Shown: positions 1 to 12,394 of the stretch, in pieces
How positions within the stretch are numbered: position 1 is the stretch's first letter
How the letters are laid out: each line of letters starts with the position of its first letter
Source of the DNA: Archegozetes longisetosus
Taxonomy: Eukaryota > Arthropoda > Arachnida > Sarcoptiformes > Trhypochthoniidae
NCBI GenBank assembly: GCA_018873245.2
Contig: JAEMBT020000002.1
Location: forward strand, 7,972,001-8,036,000
DNA length: 64,000 bases
Direction: 5' to 3'
Notes under the pieces: generated by a model
The model's database searches: none
Told to the model about the DNA's origin: nothing
What the model saw: the letters and a program-made list of their open reading frames with translations, nothing else
Program-made: the position numbers and the translations under genes

Positions 1-1140
1 TAGCAAAACACTTTATGCTGTTATTGTATGCGGAACAGGAACATCTGGCTGATCCTCTCGAACAAAATTTCAAACATTATAACTCACTCCTGATAATGCA
101 TCAATTTTAGTTTAAAAAACAAAATTCAGATCAGACACAATGGTATAGCATACTTTCAGTAATAGCCAAACTATGTAGCTATGATTTGTTCTACTTTTCA
201 ATTCAAATTTAAAACATTTACTTCTAAATTTCATTTTAGTTATATTCTGTTTATGCATTCATCAGAGATGACTTTAAAGATTAAGTATTACCGCATTCGC
301 ATAAATAATCACATAAACAAATTAAACTTAAGTTGAATTATATGTTATTCCAAGAAGAAGCATAAAACTTGCATTCAATTTGTTAAAGAGCTGACTAGAA
401 ATATGAGAAAATTTTCAAGTCAAGCGATCCTAAAAGCTACAAATAGCTTTTAAGAAGCTTGATTTGATAGCAATTATTTTTAAGCAACTTTTCAGTTTGA
501 TTCAAACAGAAAGATTACAAGCATTCATATAGTTTTGAAGTATATGTTCTGTTTGGCAGTCATTTACAACAGATATTGATTTGAGAGAAACTATTGTAAC
601 GTCGAACAAAGAAGATTTTTAATGATTTTCCATACAATCAATTACGAATCTGGATATCTCTTTCTTATCGCATCATCTATTAATAAACTGGAACAGTATC
701 AAAGAATATTTTTTCCATAGCTTCAGGGCTTATACATTATTACTAGAGCCCTCATCTTCTCAGTGAACTCTTGGCTCAAAGCCAATCAAATTGAATCGAG
801 AAATGTCGCTCATTCAATTATGTTTGTTTATGAATACTTATACTATTGACTTTTCATTAGTTCAATTTGAATGATAACTTTGAACCTAAGAAAACAAACA
901 TTTTAGTAATTGTTTCGAAAACTAACGTCTGAAAACACTTTTGAAAACACTTTTGAAAACACTTTTGAATACACATATATAGACTATAAACTTTTTACTT
1001 ATCAAAAAGTTTCAAAATCAATTCAGGTTTTATGATCAGTTAAAACTCTGAATTTCGTATTCTTCAAACTGAAAAAATGTTAAACTTTCAAAAATCTGAA
1101 GTAATCAAGTAGATGTTTAAAAATACTCAACAAAAAAATA
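1..1140. other. intergenic, no gene seen
   Basis: AT-rich sequence without a supported reading frame. It contains only a short 12-bp tandem repeat (listed separately) and, at its right edge, the T-run that ends the tRNA on the minus strand. Confidence 0.6.
931..974. repeat. 12-bp tandem repeat, about 3.5 units
   Basis: The unit gaaaacactttt is repeated three times almost exactly and followed by a partial, altered unit. It is a minor local satellite with no coding sense. Confidence 0.85.
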
Positions 1141-1213
1141 GGCACCGCTGGGATTCGAACCCAGGATCTCCTGTTTACTAGACAGGCGCTTTAACCAACT
1201 AAGCCACGGCGCC
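1141..1213 (-). tRNA. tRNA-Thr (anticodon AGU)
   Basis: The 73-base minus-strand sequence folds as a canonical tRNA. The acceptor arms GGCGCCG and CGGTGCC pair with one G-U. The anticodon stem CCTGT/ACAGG encloses the loop CTAGTAA, giving anticodon AGT, which reads threonine codons after A34 to inosine editing. The T arm carries GGTTCGAATCC, the internal B-box promoter, and the D arm carries the A-box. No intron and no encoded CCA are present. A run of seven T on the minus strand (plus positions 1132-1138) lies just downstream and is a normal Pol III terminator. Confidence 0.97.
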
Positions 1214-1622
1214 TCTGGATACGTATTCACGGCCACTAAAGCATTCAAATGATTCAATGAAGCAATAAAGCCCATGCGTACACTCACTTCATTGAACTCT
1301 TTCATCACTTTTTATTAAACCATAAAGTATGTCATACTATTGCGATCTTTTCCTATACTCTTGCTATGAATGACCACAATAACGCTAATGGTTTTGCACT
1401 ATATATCACAAACGTTTTAAATGTGGTCTATAAACAGTCTAACTGTTTGGAACAGCATTTAAAATATCAAAAGTAATCAAATAATCAAAGTGGAAACACT
1501 TGAATGCCATCGCCTTAATTCAATCATTTATTAATTACATTTGGTGAGTCTTCACTTTAGACTAGTTTAAACAATCATTTAAAACTTTAACTAAACATTC
1601 AAACCTTTTATTCACTTTTAAT
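1214..1622. other. intergenic, no gene seen
   Basis: AT-rich spacer between the tRNA and the 3' end of COX18, presumably including the COX18 3' UTR. Nothing else recognised. Confidence 0.5.
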
Positions 1623-2927
1623 TCAATTAATTGTTGAGTCATTTTTCAGTCCTTTATCAATACCTACTAGTCGTTTGAATTTTTCGTTATATAATATTAT
1701 GTTTTGAATTAAACCCATCGTTGAAGAGACGAACCAGTAGAAGCAGACGGACTGTAATTAATGAATAATGATTTTATAATATATTCATAAATAGCTTAAG
1801 ACAAGCACAAGGCTTGTCAACAATACTAACAGAAGGCATGTAAAACCCGATCGGTATTAATACCAGACTTAGTCCTCTGCCGCTATTTGTTATTACTTTG
1901 TGAATGCGTGACTGTGTCTTCATTTTTTTCATTCTTTCATTTGAGAGCAACTAAAGTATAAAAATAGGATTTCATAAAAATTAGTATTTAATTGATTTAT
2001 ATGATATCTCATATAAATCTCATGATCTCTAATGTTTTCTCTGTAAGAGTTTACATATAATTGTATCGAAACAATGTTATCGATTTTGATCTCAAATCTT
2101 AGTGCAGTTTTGCTAAATAGCTCATTATTTCAATGGGAATTAAGTGAATACCTGAACTACTGTTAAGTTAACAAGTCCTGTAAGAACTGGCAGAATATAA
2201 TAAGGATCTGCTTGAGTCAAATTAGTGAACCACAAGATCCCCTCGTTAGACAATTGATTATAAACCGCTAATGCCTTTTCGTTAGCGATAGGATACATGT
2301 ATGACATGTTTCTGACGGCGTGCGAAACTATAATCCAAATCGGGATTTGAAACCATATCACTAGTGATGCCTTAAATGGGTGACAATTATCACGAATTAT
2401 AAGTCTTCTCATTTCTTGTTTCATCTGAAAGGTTAATCAAATCAATCAATGATTGAGTAATTGATAGGAAGACATGAGAATACCTGATAAGTAAACCTAA
2501 GTTTAGCCTTGAGTGGGCTGTAATTTAGTATATATGCCTCTGAGTTAACATGTTTTTTCAATTTTCTGGCGAATAAGTTGATTTCAGGCTTAAGTGATTC
2601 ATATTTGGCTAATATCTTGTGTTGATGTATACTTAATGGAAAAGTTATTAAAGATCGAATCCCTATCGTTATGATCGCTATCTCTATAGACCACGGAATA
2701 CTACTCCACTCATGGAATAATATTAAATTTGCTTTTGCTGACTCCACAACAGCCGAGTTTGCGATCGAATGACTTAATTTGAAGAATGCCTGTGAATATG
2801 AGCCCAGATCAACAGAGTAATTGCGCTCATTATTTACAGACTTGTTAAATTGCAGTCCTTGTCTTCCACTACTTATCAACAATTGGATGTTTTTGTTAGC
2901 GAAAATTCTTCTTATATTGCCGTTCAT
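1623..2927 (-). CDS. COX18: COX18, mitochondrial inner-membrane insertase (Oxa1/YidC family)
   Basis: Four exons joined in phase: 2484-2927, 2152-2424, 1831-1950 and 1623-1751, giving 321 residues (human COX18 has 333). COX18 inserts the C-terminal part of cytochrome oxidase subunit 2 into the mitochondrial inner membrane. The N-terminus is basic and suits a mitochondrial presequence. Family signatures run in order: a first membrane segment ending IHQHKILAKYESLKPEI, then HPFKASLVIWFQIPIWIIVS, the EGILWFTNLTQADPYYILPV loop, and the last exon VCFYWFVSSTMGLIQN, which matches the C-terminal YWLCSS-GLSQN motif of the family. All three introns are phase 0, with donors gtattc, gtattc and gttagt. The ATG at 2925-2927 is the only upstream start in frame. 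The Piwi gene diverges 1.3 kb away. Confidence 0.93.
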
Positions 2928-4226
2928 TGCTTTTCTATTCTACTTAGATTTTATTTTCAAAGACATGAATCAAACTTCGTACTTTTTATTAAATTTTATT
3001 ACTGCTCCAAGTCTTATTTACAAACTTTTCAAACATTTGATTTTAAACCCTAAAAATCTTTACTTTTATAAATCAGTACTTTTTATACATTTATGCCCAA
3101 GTTGAATCCTCCATCGAAATGTGTGATTAAAGGTTACAACAGTTCAGTTGAGTGCAAGACTGTTTTATGCATACAATAAGTACAACATTCAATTAAGAAG
3201 TTTATGAATGTTGCTTCAACTTTGGAAAGGAGTCAATAGTTTTATAATTTTTCAGATCTTTTCCAATTAATTTAACTTTTTGAGATCTCAAACCTCATCA
3301 ATTATCTAGTTTGCAAGCAATAGTTCTGTTGTAATATCTTATAAAATATTTGACGTAATATGTGTGTGGTATATTTGGCGCCAAACACGTTGTGTTCAAA
3401 CGTGACTTTGACCTGAAATAGTTTTATTACTTTATAGACTTGAATTTTGAATCATATTCGCATAAACAAGTAGTTTGATACTTGATTAAATCATATATCC
3501 TGTGAATAGACAATTACTCATTCAAAATATTGACAATAATTGAGTTATTTTTTAATTCATTATATCTTTAACTTTTTGTTTGTTTGCTTTATTAGCATAA
3601 CGGTTATTTTGTCGAGACTTAGTATACTTTTCGGTTTCGTTTCTGTCTCAATCAGTTTTCGAGTATTAACCAATAGTTTATTACTTATCGTTTGCTTTCA
3701 TTTTCTTATTTCAATTAGCAATATGTTATAGATTTTTCATTATTTTAGGTTTTAGCAACAATAGTTGAAGTTATACTTAAAAACTTAACCTTCGATAGCA
3801 ACTAGAAGTGATGCGTTGTGATGGTATGCTTTCCATCAGACCGTAGCATTGAGTATATTAAGAAATCTATAGAATATTCAATATAGTAATCAAAGTGAAT
3901 TACAAATCAAATTTGACGGCAATCGTTGCGCATGATATGTAAATTGACAAAGCAACGACCTTGTTCTTGTTGCTATGATCGATTGTTAAGTTTTCAAGCG
4001 CATAGTTGTTAACCATAGGGCTCGATACGGATAACTTCAATCCTTTCCGATCTTTAAAGTCTCACCAATTAGTCACTCAAACTATGATTCAAACACACCA
4101 AAAGTTTACCCGATTCAGTGCATTAGTGATTTAGTCTAAAAATATTTATAATTTAAATTAAAAAACTTTGTAAATAGAGTTTAGTTAATAAGATTGAAAT
4201 TTGTTTGGACTGATAGATAGCAACAA
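2928..4226. other. intergenic between divergent COX18 and Piwi
   Basis: Holds the upstream regions of both divergent genes and one copy of a short inverted-repeat element (3774-4004). Small open frames at 2821-3105 and 3540-3731 are AT-rich and resemble nothing. Confidence 0.5.
3774..4004 (-). mobile_element. short inverted-repeat element (MITE), copy 1
   Basis: About 231 bp. The left end TACTTAAAAACTTAACC leads to cgatagcaac; the right end is the imperfect inverse (ttgctatgatcgattg, then ttaagtttt). Its reverse complement aligns over its length with copies at 39213-39440 and 57474-57699. Shared internal blocks include a stretch reading ccatcacaacgcatcacttc on the minus strand. It has no coding capacity, so it is a non-autonomous DNA element or a similar foldback element. 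It ends about 220 bp upstream of the Piwi start codon. Confidence 0.75.
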
Positions 4227-7096
4227 ATGGCAGGTCGGGGTCGACGACTTCTCGAAAATCTGCAAAAGATCAAAGAGAAACAGAAGCAGGAAGAAGAGAA
4301 AGCAAGCCAAGATGTGTCTCAATCGACATCAACTGCAATTCCGCCACAGCCTCGTGGTCGCGGACGACTTCTTCAGGCGTTGTCTACCATTAGTGCCGCT
4401 CGCGCTGAATCTCCACCAAGAGAACACTCATCGTCATCATCGGGACAGCCGTCACCTTCTGGTGCAGTGGGCAATTCGCCACCACATGAAGAAATGGGGC
4501 AGTTGCAAGTGGCTGAAGGGCCTGAGCGGCGACAATTTCCGTCACAACCTGACCCTATACTGAATAAAGCCAGAGGCACTGACGGACAGCCAATTGAACT
4601 GGCGCTCAATTATGTACTGATTAAGCAAGCCCAAGGCTTTGGTATATTTGAATATCACATTTCTTTTGCCCCACAAATCGACAGCAGAGGCTTGAGGTTC
4701 AAAATATTGAGACAAAAGGACGTCATCGACAAGTTGGGGACAGTCATACAATTCACTGGAACCAACTTGTTTTTGCCACATCTCATTGACAACCAGACCA
4801 TCACTACCACAACACCAGTTGATGGAAGTCCTATTATAATCACACTAACGTTTGTCAAAGTGCCGCCTTTTCACGAATTGATTCCATTTTATAACACATT
4901 ATTCCGTAAAATAATGCATGAATTGAAATTGGTTCAAATTCAGCGCCATTATTACGATCCGTCCTCCAAGATTGATGTTCCGCTTCATAAGCTCGAGATA
5001 TGGCCGGGTTGTGTCACTTCTGTCCAAGACTGTGACGGCGGACTTCTACTCAATTGTGATGCATCTCATCGTATTCTACGCACAAACACTGCCAGAGAAG
5101 TATTGCAAGAAATATTCCGATTGCCTGATGGCAAGAATCGCTTTAAGGAATTGGCACAAAAACGACTGGTCGGTTGTGTTGTTTTGACGCGTTATAATAA
5201 TATGCCCTATCGTATCGATGACATAGCCTTCGATCAGAACCCAATGTCCACATTTAATTGGGATGGAACTGATGTCACTTATGTCGAATACTTTCAGCGT
5301 TCGTGGGAAATCACTATTAAGGATTTGAAGCAACCACTACTCGTTCACAGACCTAAGCCAAGAAAAGGCGAAACTGTTAGTAGTTTTCACTCTTTTTCAT
5401 CACATTTATCATTGAATTTTTTCAATTGATAGGAATCTCGTTTGGTTTGTTTGATTCCCGAACTGGCATACATGACAGGCCTTACCGACGATATTCGTTC
5501 TGACACTCGTGCCATGAAAGACATAGCGTCTCACACTCGAATAAAACCAGGAGTACGTCAGGCCAAACTACAACAATTCGTAAACAATGTTCACAGCAAT
5601 CCCAAAGCAATGGCACATTTGGTCAATTGGGGAATGGATTTAGACATTTACCCGTTTGCAACTCAGGGCAGAACTATGGCTCCCGACAAGATTCTGTTCG
5701 GCAATGACATCAGAATAACTGTTGGACCCAAAGCCGAGTGGTCTAGAAACGCAACAAACAGTCAACTCTTTGTTCCAATCAATGTCGAAAAATGGCTTAT
5801 GGTTTCCACCAAAAGAGATTCGACCAAAACTGACGAATTTATTAAGACACTGAAGCAGGTGACTCGTGATATGGGCTTCATTTTCGCTGATCCGAGACGT
5901 TTCGAAGCCTCAGATGATTCTCCGATGGCATACACTTTGGCTGTGAAACAAGCTTTGAATCCTGGTGACCAAATAGTAGTGCTGATGACACCTGGAAGTT
6001 CACAACGAGAGGATCGCTATAACGCCATCAAACGTCTTTGTTGTTGCGAAATGGCTGTTCCCTCACAGGTGGTTCGCGCAAACACCTTGAGTGATGCAAA
6101 AATGCGTTCGGTCTGTCAGAAGATTGCTATTCAAATCTCGTGCAAAATCGGTGGTCAGCCCTGGGCTATACCAATACCTTTCAAGAGCTGTATGATTGTA
6201 GGCATTGATGTCTACCACGACCCCACACAACGCGGAAAATCGGTCGTAGGAATTGTTGCCTCAATCAATGCTGCCGTTACGCGATGGTACTCAAGAGCTT
6301 ACTTTCAGAACACCCACGAAGAGATTGTCAACACATTAGAGAGTGGAATCGTTTCATGTCTTAAAAAGTATTATGACATCAATAACTTTCTTCCACAAAA
6401 GATCTTTATATATCGCGATGGTGTCAGTGATGGGCAACTTTCGGTTGTTCGCGATTATGAGATCGTTCAGATTGAAAATGCGATTATGGATTTTGGCAAA
6501 GCCTTCTCCTGTTATATGCCTACCATCTCAGTAGTCATTGTTCAGAAGCGTATAAACACCAAGCTGTTAATGAAGTCTCGCCAAGACTTTGACAATCCTC
6601 CGCCCGGTTCTGTCTTGGATCACAGCGTGACTCGCAAAAATTACTACGATTTCTTTCTCATATCGCAATTCGTCAATCAAGGGACAGTCACTCCAACTCA
6701 TTATATCGTTTTGCATGACACCAACCATTTGCCTCCTGATCGCATGCAAAAGCTCTCATATAAGTTGACTCATTTGTACTACAATTGGCCAGGCACCATA
6801 CGCACGCCTGCCCCTTGTCAGGTATCTCTCCATCAAATATTCTTTTTATATTCATTACTTCAAGTATAATCATAAACTAATACATTATTTGGAACACACT
6901 TGGACCAATCTATTGGTCGACACATTTATCAATAGATAATTTCCTTATGACATTTAACTTTTATTTGTTTGAGATTGAAATTAACGCAAATATTTATTGG
7001 ATTTTATAGTACGCACACAAAGCTGCCAACCTAGTCGGACAAAACATCAAGAAGTCTCCAGCAGAAGATTTGGCTGACAAGTTGTACTTCTTATAA
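4227..7096 (+). CDS. piwi: Piwi-clade Argonaute protein
   Basis: Three exons in phase (4227-5375, 5433-6821, 7010-7096) give 874 residues, normal for the Piwi clade. Piwi proteins bind piRNAs and silence transposons in the germline. The PAZ domain ends in LTRYNNMPYRIDDIAFDQNP, a Piwi-clade hallmark. The PIWI domain carries the complete slicer tetrad: D642 (in GIDVYHD), E680 (HEEI), D712 (YRDGVSDGQL) and H849 (YAHKAANLVGQ, alone on the small last exon). The chain ends in the usual YFL. The N-terminus has two RGR-type arginine-glycine boxes, GRGRRLLENLQ and GRGRLLQALST, which look duplicated and are likely symmetric dimethylarginine/Tudor-binding sites. Whether it is the Piwi/Aubergine or the Ago3 type was not settled. 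Confidence 0.96.
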
Positions 7097-8883
7097 TCAT
7101 TGCAATACAAAGACAAGTATTTTGAAAGATACAAATCGATTTCAATTCGTAATTTTGCTAAACTTCAATGGAAGTTTTCTTTTTGATTCTTTAGTATTTG
7201 TATTTTTAATGACATGGTTATTCATATATTTAATGATTTGTCTCTAAATTGTCCAGACTCATTTATAAGTTGTCTTTCGCTTCATTTAGCAATTTTATTG
7301 TTAGCATTTGACAAATCTTTAAAATAATCAAAACTTATAATTGATATGAGGCTTAGATTAATGAACAAAAATTGGCTTTTATAAGGCTTGAACTTATTAT
7401 TATCGTTTAAACTTAAATCCTTTGACGAGTCATAAGAAGACTTGTATAATAAGTAGATAATTTAATGTTTCATTAATCCATTAAATTAAAAGTTCCTTTT
7501 GTTTGATATTTGGATTTTAATAAATAAAAGTTAGTTTCAATCCTTATTTAAGCCAAACGTTCAAATATTTAATGTTTGTTGAAACTTGAGATTTGTTTTT
7601 TTGAACAACTTTCTAAGCGCACACTGCCATCAACAACAAACTATTAAACTTTGTCGATTTATAATTGGTGCGCTCTCAGTTGAATTATATTTTCAATTTG
7701 ATAAAAAGATCTGTGCAATTCATCAAAAGGTTCTCTATTAAAACACTATCAGTTCAAGTTCTTATTATTAATCTCAAATCCATAAAATTGATGTATTAAG
7801 TTAGAATGTAACTTAAATCGAAAAATTCTTGATTGAAAATTTCGCTTTAGAAATTAAACAACTTTTCGAATCAATCACTTATGTTAGTTTCAAAATATAT
7901 CACTTAGAAAAACTAATTGTTTTGAATTAGTTACCAATCGGACTCTTACATGTGTGTTATCACAAAAAGAGTCAAAAATAATTACATAAAAAGTTTTCAT
8001 TTCTTGGCACTTTGATTTCAAGTTTGATGTAATACAAAACAAACACTAACTCAACTTTTGGTTTAGACTTTTTTGTGATTTAGCTGATACTGACCAGTAA
8101 TTTGAATAATAGTCCAAAAGATTAAAACCACTAAATTCTACATTTTAAGACTGATGATAAATATTTATCATTACTTTCTTGGTTGCAATTTATTGACTAA
8201 ATTGATTGTTTGGATATTTAATAATATTTTATTTTACAATTTAGTTGAAACAAATTTTTTATTGAGTTAAATTTTTTGATGGTTTTCATAAAATATTTAG
8301 TCAATGTAATGATCAGATTGAAACAAATTTACAAAAAGCTGTTTCAGCAAATTAGAGAGTAATTTGAGAGTAAAAATCCAGTAATAGTATGACTTACTCT
8401 TGTTGTTTCAATCATTTAAACTTTTATAAATGTTTCCATTAGTAAGAAATACTTAAATGCAAAGTAGTAGATCATTCAAAATGATACTTTTGGTGTGATA
8501 TGTCAAATAAGATTATGTGATCTCAATATTCAGATAATTATTTTGCATTCATTACATTGTTGTACTTGTAAAACATTAAGATTTGATAATCAAACTAAAA
8601 ATTATTACAGTTGTGTTACAATACATTTCTATTTGAATTTCAATTGCATATTATATCTGCTAATACACTAAACATTTTACATTTCATATGGTTTTTACCA
8701 AAGTTTTTGTAATACAAATTTTAAACGAAACTTAATTTTTTGTATTATTATCAATGATTTTCCGATTAAATTGGTTTTAGATAATATGTTGGAGAGTCTC
8801 GATTTGGTGAATGTGTAGATACATAAATATGGATATAAATTATTTTTGGCACAAATAGAAGTCATGATAAAGCGGAGAGTTTC
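7097..8883. other. intergenic, no gene seen
   Basis: Very AT-rich convergent spacer between Piwi (+) and the Spaetzle-like gene (-). It should contain both 3' UTRs. No reading frame or repeat of note was found. Confidence 0.5.
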
Positions 8884-10546
8884 CTAAAGTCTAGCTTTTC
8901 TCCTGTTAACACGTATGGAATCGGGCAAGTCGTAGCAGATACAGACACAACAACCGGGAAATCTGAACCAGTCGGCAAAAATGCCGCGACATTCGTTCTT
9001 AGGGTCGAAAGCGAGTAGTCGGTGCAACCGATATTGTTGTTCACAGCGACAGCCGTCCCGACAAAACATTTGCGAGTTTTCATAAGCACACTTCTCCCAA
9101 TGGATGTATTGTTCAAATGGATACACATTAAGTAATGCTAAAGTCTCTCCTCTTGTATTGTTGGCCCAATACGGCGCCACCACTTCTTCCTTTATAGGAC
9201 ATGCATTGACTCCTTTTCTTGGCTGAGGCTCTTCTGACTGTGTAGTTGTTGTGGTTGTCGTTTGAGGAGCAGATGAGCTAAAGAAGTCTGCGTACGGACT
9301 CGGGTTTGGAATATCGTTGGCCTCATGATTAGTATTGATTGTAGTGGTAGAAGGATTCAAATCGAATTGACTGTTTTCCATACTATATATCTCTTCTTCG
9401 TCGTCAATCGATTTGGTTTCGGAATCATTTGTGGGCGAAGTATTGTTTTCTACATTTCTGTTTGGCTGATAGTCAAGGCTTGAATTATTTTCCATTGAAA
9501 ATGTTGTTGAACTAGAAATAGTTGGCGTAAAGTCATCCGAAACAGATCTGGGACCAAATGCTTTCGGTCCAATTTGTGCTCTTCCTCTTCCATAAAAATA
9601 GATGGAATCATATTTTTCTCTATTCTCATCGATTTCGTTCCTAAGAACTAAACTCTGTCTTTGGTCGCCATACATGCGTCTCATAAAGCCTTGATTTTCG
9701 TAGATATATCTGCGAACACTACTCCACGGATAAGCACTTCCAGGGAGTGTACAGTATGAAGATTTGGTCATATCGCATGGAATTTCCATTAGTAAACGCG
9801 GACTCATTCGTGGGCCGCAACTCATTTGGCCTAAAGATAGTTCCATTAGATATAAGAGGAGTAGGATCTGAAATGATAGTAATTCATAATTAGCATCAGA
9901 AAATGAGTTCCGCTTCAAATATTTCAAAACCATTGGTAATGAGTAGAACTGATAGTACATTTGTGCAATTGCTATCAAATTAGTTAAGATTAAATATGGC
10001 TTAACAACTCGATCTGAGTTTAGGCAACACTTTACTCAAGCTATAGTTATGCTTTTACTCCTTATTGGGGCAACTTATTCAAACAAAATGATTTTTTATT
10101 TTTCAAGTTTACAGATCCACAGATAAGTCTTCAATTTGATCAATCAAGTTTATATTTGATGCACGAAACTTGAGATCAGGTAAAATGGTTTTATATCGAA
10201 ATTTGGTTCACTAGAGAAAAATTGAGAACATACGAATCTTGCTGACATTCAACTAATTACTTGGCATTGAAAACTCGATAAATAAGTTGAACTAGATTTC
10301 GAGATGTCAAAATTCTTATTCAATTTGCATTTTGATATATGAAAAACAGAAAACAATAGTATCGCCTCAACAATGAAATCCTGTTGACCCATAAAATCTT
10401 ATTTATTCTGGAATTCTCTAAATGTTTCTTTCAATTTTTCACTAGACTTATTTTTAAAAACAAGAAATCAATGAAAACAAAAGATAAAAACAATCAGAAT
10501 ATAGATTATTTACCGAAAAGATTGAACTGAGACAAAAAGAAGTCAT
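8884..10546 (-). CDS. Spaetzle-like cystine-knot cytokine precursor
   Basis: Two exons, 10514-10546 and 8884-9867, joined in phase 0, give 338 residues. The first exon encodes MTSFCLSSIFS and joins ILLLLYLMELSLGQ to make a clean signal peptide; I chose this over an unspliced upstream extension for that reason. The middle is low-complexity, rich in Ser, Thr, Asn and acidic residues, as expected of a propeptide. From about residue 233 comes the Spaetzle knot: APYWANNTRGETLALLN, then EQYIHWEKC, QMFCRDGCRCEQQYRLHRLL, NECRGIFADWFRFPGCC and a final C-x-C pair. A dibasic site just before the knot (PQPRKG) may be the processing point. Spaetzle proteins are Toll-receptor ligands. The knot sequence suggests the Spz3/Spz4 branch rather than Spz1, but the paralogue is not certain. 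Confidence 0.9.
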
Positions 10547-11000
10547 TCTATGGGTAATAACAGTTCAAAACTAAACATAATCTCTGCTTTCTAGAGATTA
10601 TGCTTAAGAAGCTTAAGCATTCACAAACATCTCAATCTTTTTAAAGCCATTCAAATTATATTAAAGTTTGGATTGAATTGAACATTAACTTTTGAAAATG
10701 ATTTTAAAGTTTTTATTTAAGACAAATATAAAATTCAGTCACTATCTCAAAGCTTTAAGTTTTAGCGATTTTAATGTCATTATGATTAGTAGATAGCATC
10801 AATACTTATAGTTTGCAATATTTAGTTATAGATTAACTCAATTTTCACAACAAGTAACAACTTGAAAAATACAGAGAATTCCAGGTGTTAACCAAGCGTC
10901 AATTCTAAAGTTATCTGTAGCTTAAGAGTTGGTACAGTAGAGTACAAGTTGAAGATCTGGCAAACTCTCACGCAAAACATGTCATTGACAATCTGAGCTT

Positions 11001-11049
11001 CAGATACTAAGTATAGATACTAAGCACAGATACTAAGCACAGATACTAT
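11001..11049. repeat. 14-bp tandem repeat, about 3.5 units
   Basis: The unit cagatactaagcac and variants are repeated head to tail. No coding sense. Confidence 0.8.
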
Positions 11050-11985
11050 GAGCTGATCTCGAGGCTTGGGCTCAATCTAACTTGTTGTACATCATTAGCA
11101 ATCGTTAATAGAGTAACTTTTAAGCATTATTTAGAAAAAGTTATTAAGCAGAACGCAAATACGGAAGTAAAGTTACTATTCAAGTGTTGTCACTACTACT
11201 ACCAGTACACCACTAAGACATTGAACTTGAAAGGGGAAGGGAAGGCAGGGGAAGACTCTTAACTTTTTATAACTTAAATTATCAAAGTATAGATTTCTAC
11301 GAAAATCTGGTCAAGGCTGACATCGGTTAGACTGGCTTTGCTCCAGCTAATTGGTTCTTAATTATTTGTTAAGTTTATCACACCATCCACTTTATTATTT
11401 GAAATGTTCAATCAAAACTTTAGGTTCTATTCATCGCTTAACTTAACCTTAACTTTAATTCATTTTATAAATTTTTCTTACCGAAAATGTTGGCACACTA
11501 TAAGCTGACATTATGTAATATCTATTATTCGACAAACTTTTAAACAATTTAATAAATGATAGTTTGCATCAATCAGAATTGGCTGAATAATTTGAATGTC
11601 ATATTATCGAAAACGTTTTAAACATACAACTCTATAAAAGTATTTGATAGTAGAACAGTAGTTAAGTCAAATAAAAGTATCAATTTCACAGAGAACAATT
11701 TCACATTTCTCGAGATGCAATGTTTTAGAAGTGTATTAAAACTTTTATTATAATCACTACAACATAAGTTGGAGTAAAGCAAGTGAATGAATGGTTGACG
11801 ACCACCACCTGCGCGAATCACTGAGACCTGGTTTTCTTGTTACAGCTCTAAGACGAATAGCAAGACTAACTGACGACTTACTCATCGTTTTTTTGGTATC
11901 TTCTTGTGACCTATAAGTATGTCAAGACTATGTGTGTGCGTGTATTAGTCTATCTGTCTCTGTATCTGCTCTGTTTGTTGTTTTT

Positions 11986-11988
<3 letters not shown>

Positions 11989-12030
<42 letters not shown>
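11989..12030. repeat. (CT)n/(CA)n microsatellite
   Basis: An uninterrupted CT run of about 35 bases followed by a short CA run. Confidence 0.97.
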
Positions 12031-12031
<1 letters not shown>

Positions 12032-12394
12032 TCAATCCCATTAGTGATGAATACCAATCAGTTTAGTTTTCCAATTAAATTAGTCTTATTATAAATCTTA
12101 TTAACTTTAATACTTTTAAATCTATTACACACAAATACTTCTCTCAAACTATTCAATACATATTTATAAACTTGATCTTCAGTTTTTAAGACTAAAAGTT
12201 TTGCTTATTTTTATAGACTGTTATTACCTGACGCGTGAACTTAATGCAAGTTTTGAGAGAAAAGTTTTACTCATAGAAAAGTTAATTTTGTTCATAAGTA
12301 ATGTTTTCGACGTACTTTATTATCATTTGATTTGTTTACAAATAAAACTACATTCTATTGGATAGACTTTTGATTACAATTATTTCATGTAATA

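Larger units (their letters stand above)
10547..12394. other. intergenic between divergent Spaetzle-like gene and PARG
   Basis: No supported gene. It contains a 14-bp tandem repeat (11001-11049), a purine-rich tract near 11230-11255 and a CT microsatellite at 11989-12030. Confidence 0.5.

Noticed and set aside
2821-3105. Plus-strand frames overlapping COX18 exon 1
   Set aside because: They overlap a well-supported COX18 exon on the other strand and are hydrophobic AT-rich shadows.
8862-9128. Second minus-strand frame over the Spaetzle knot
   Set aside because: It is an alternative frame of the real Spaetzle exon and lacks any family motif.
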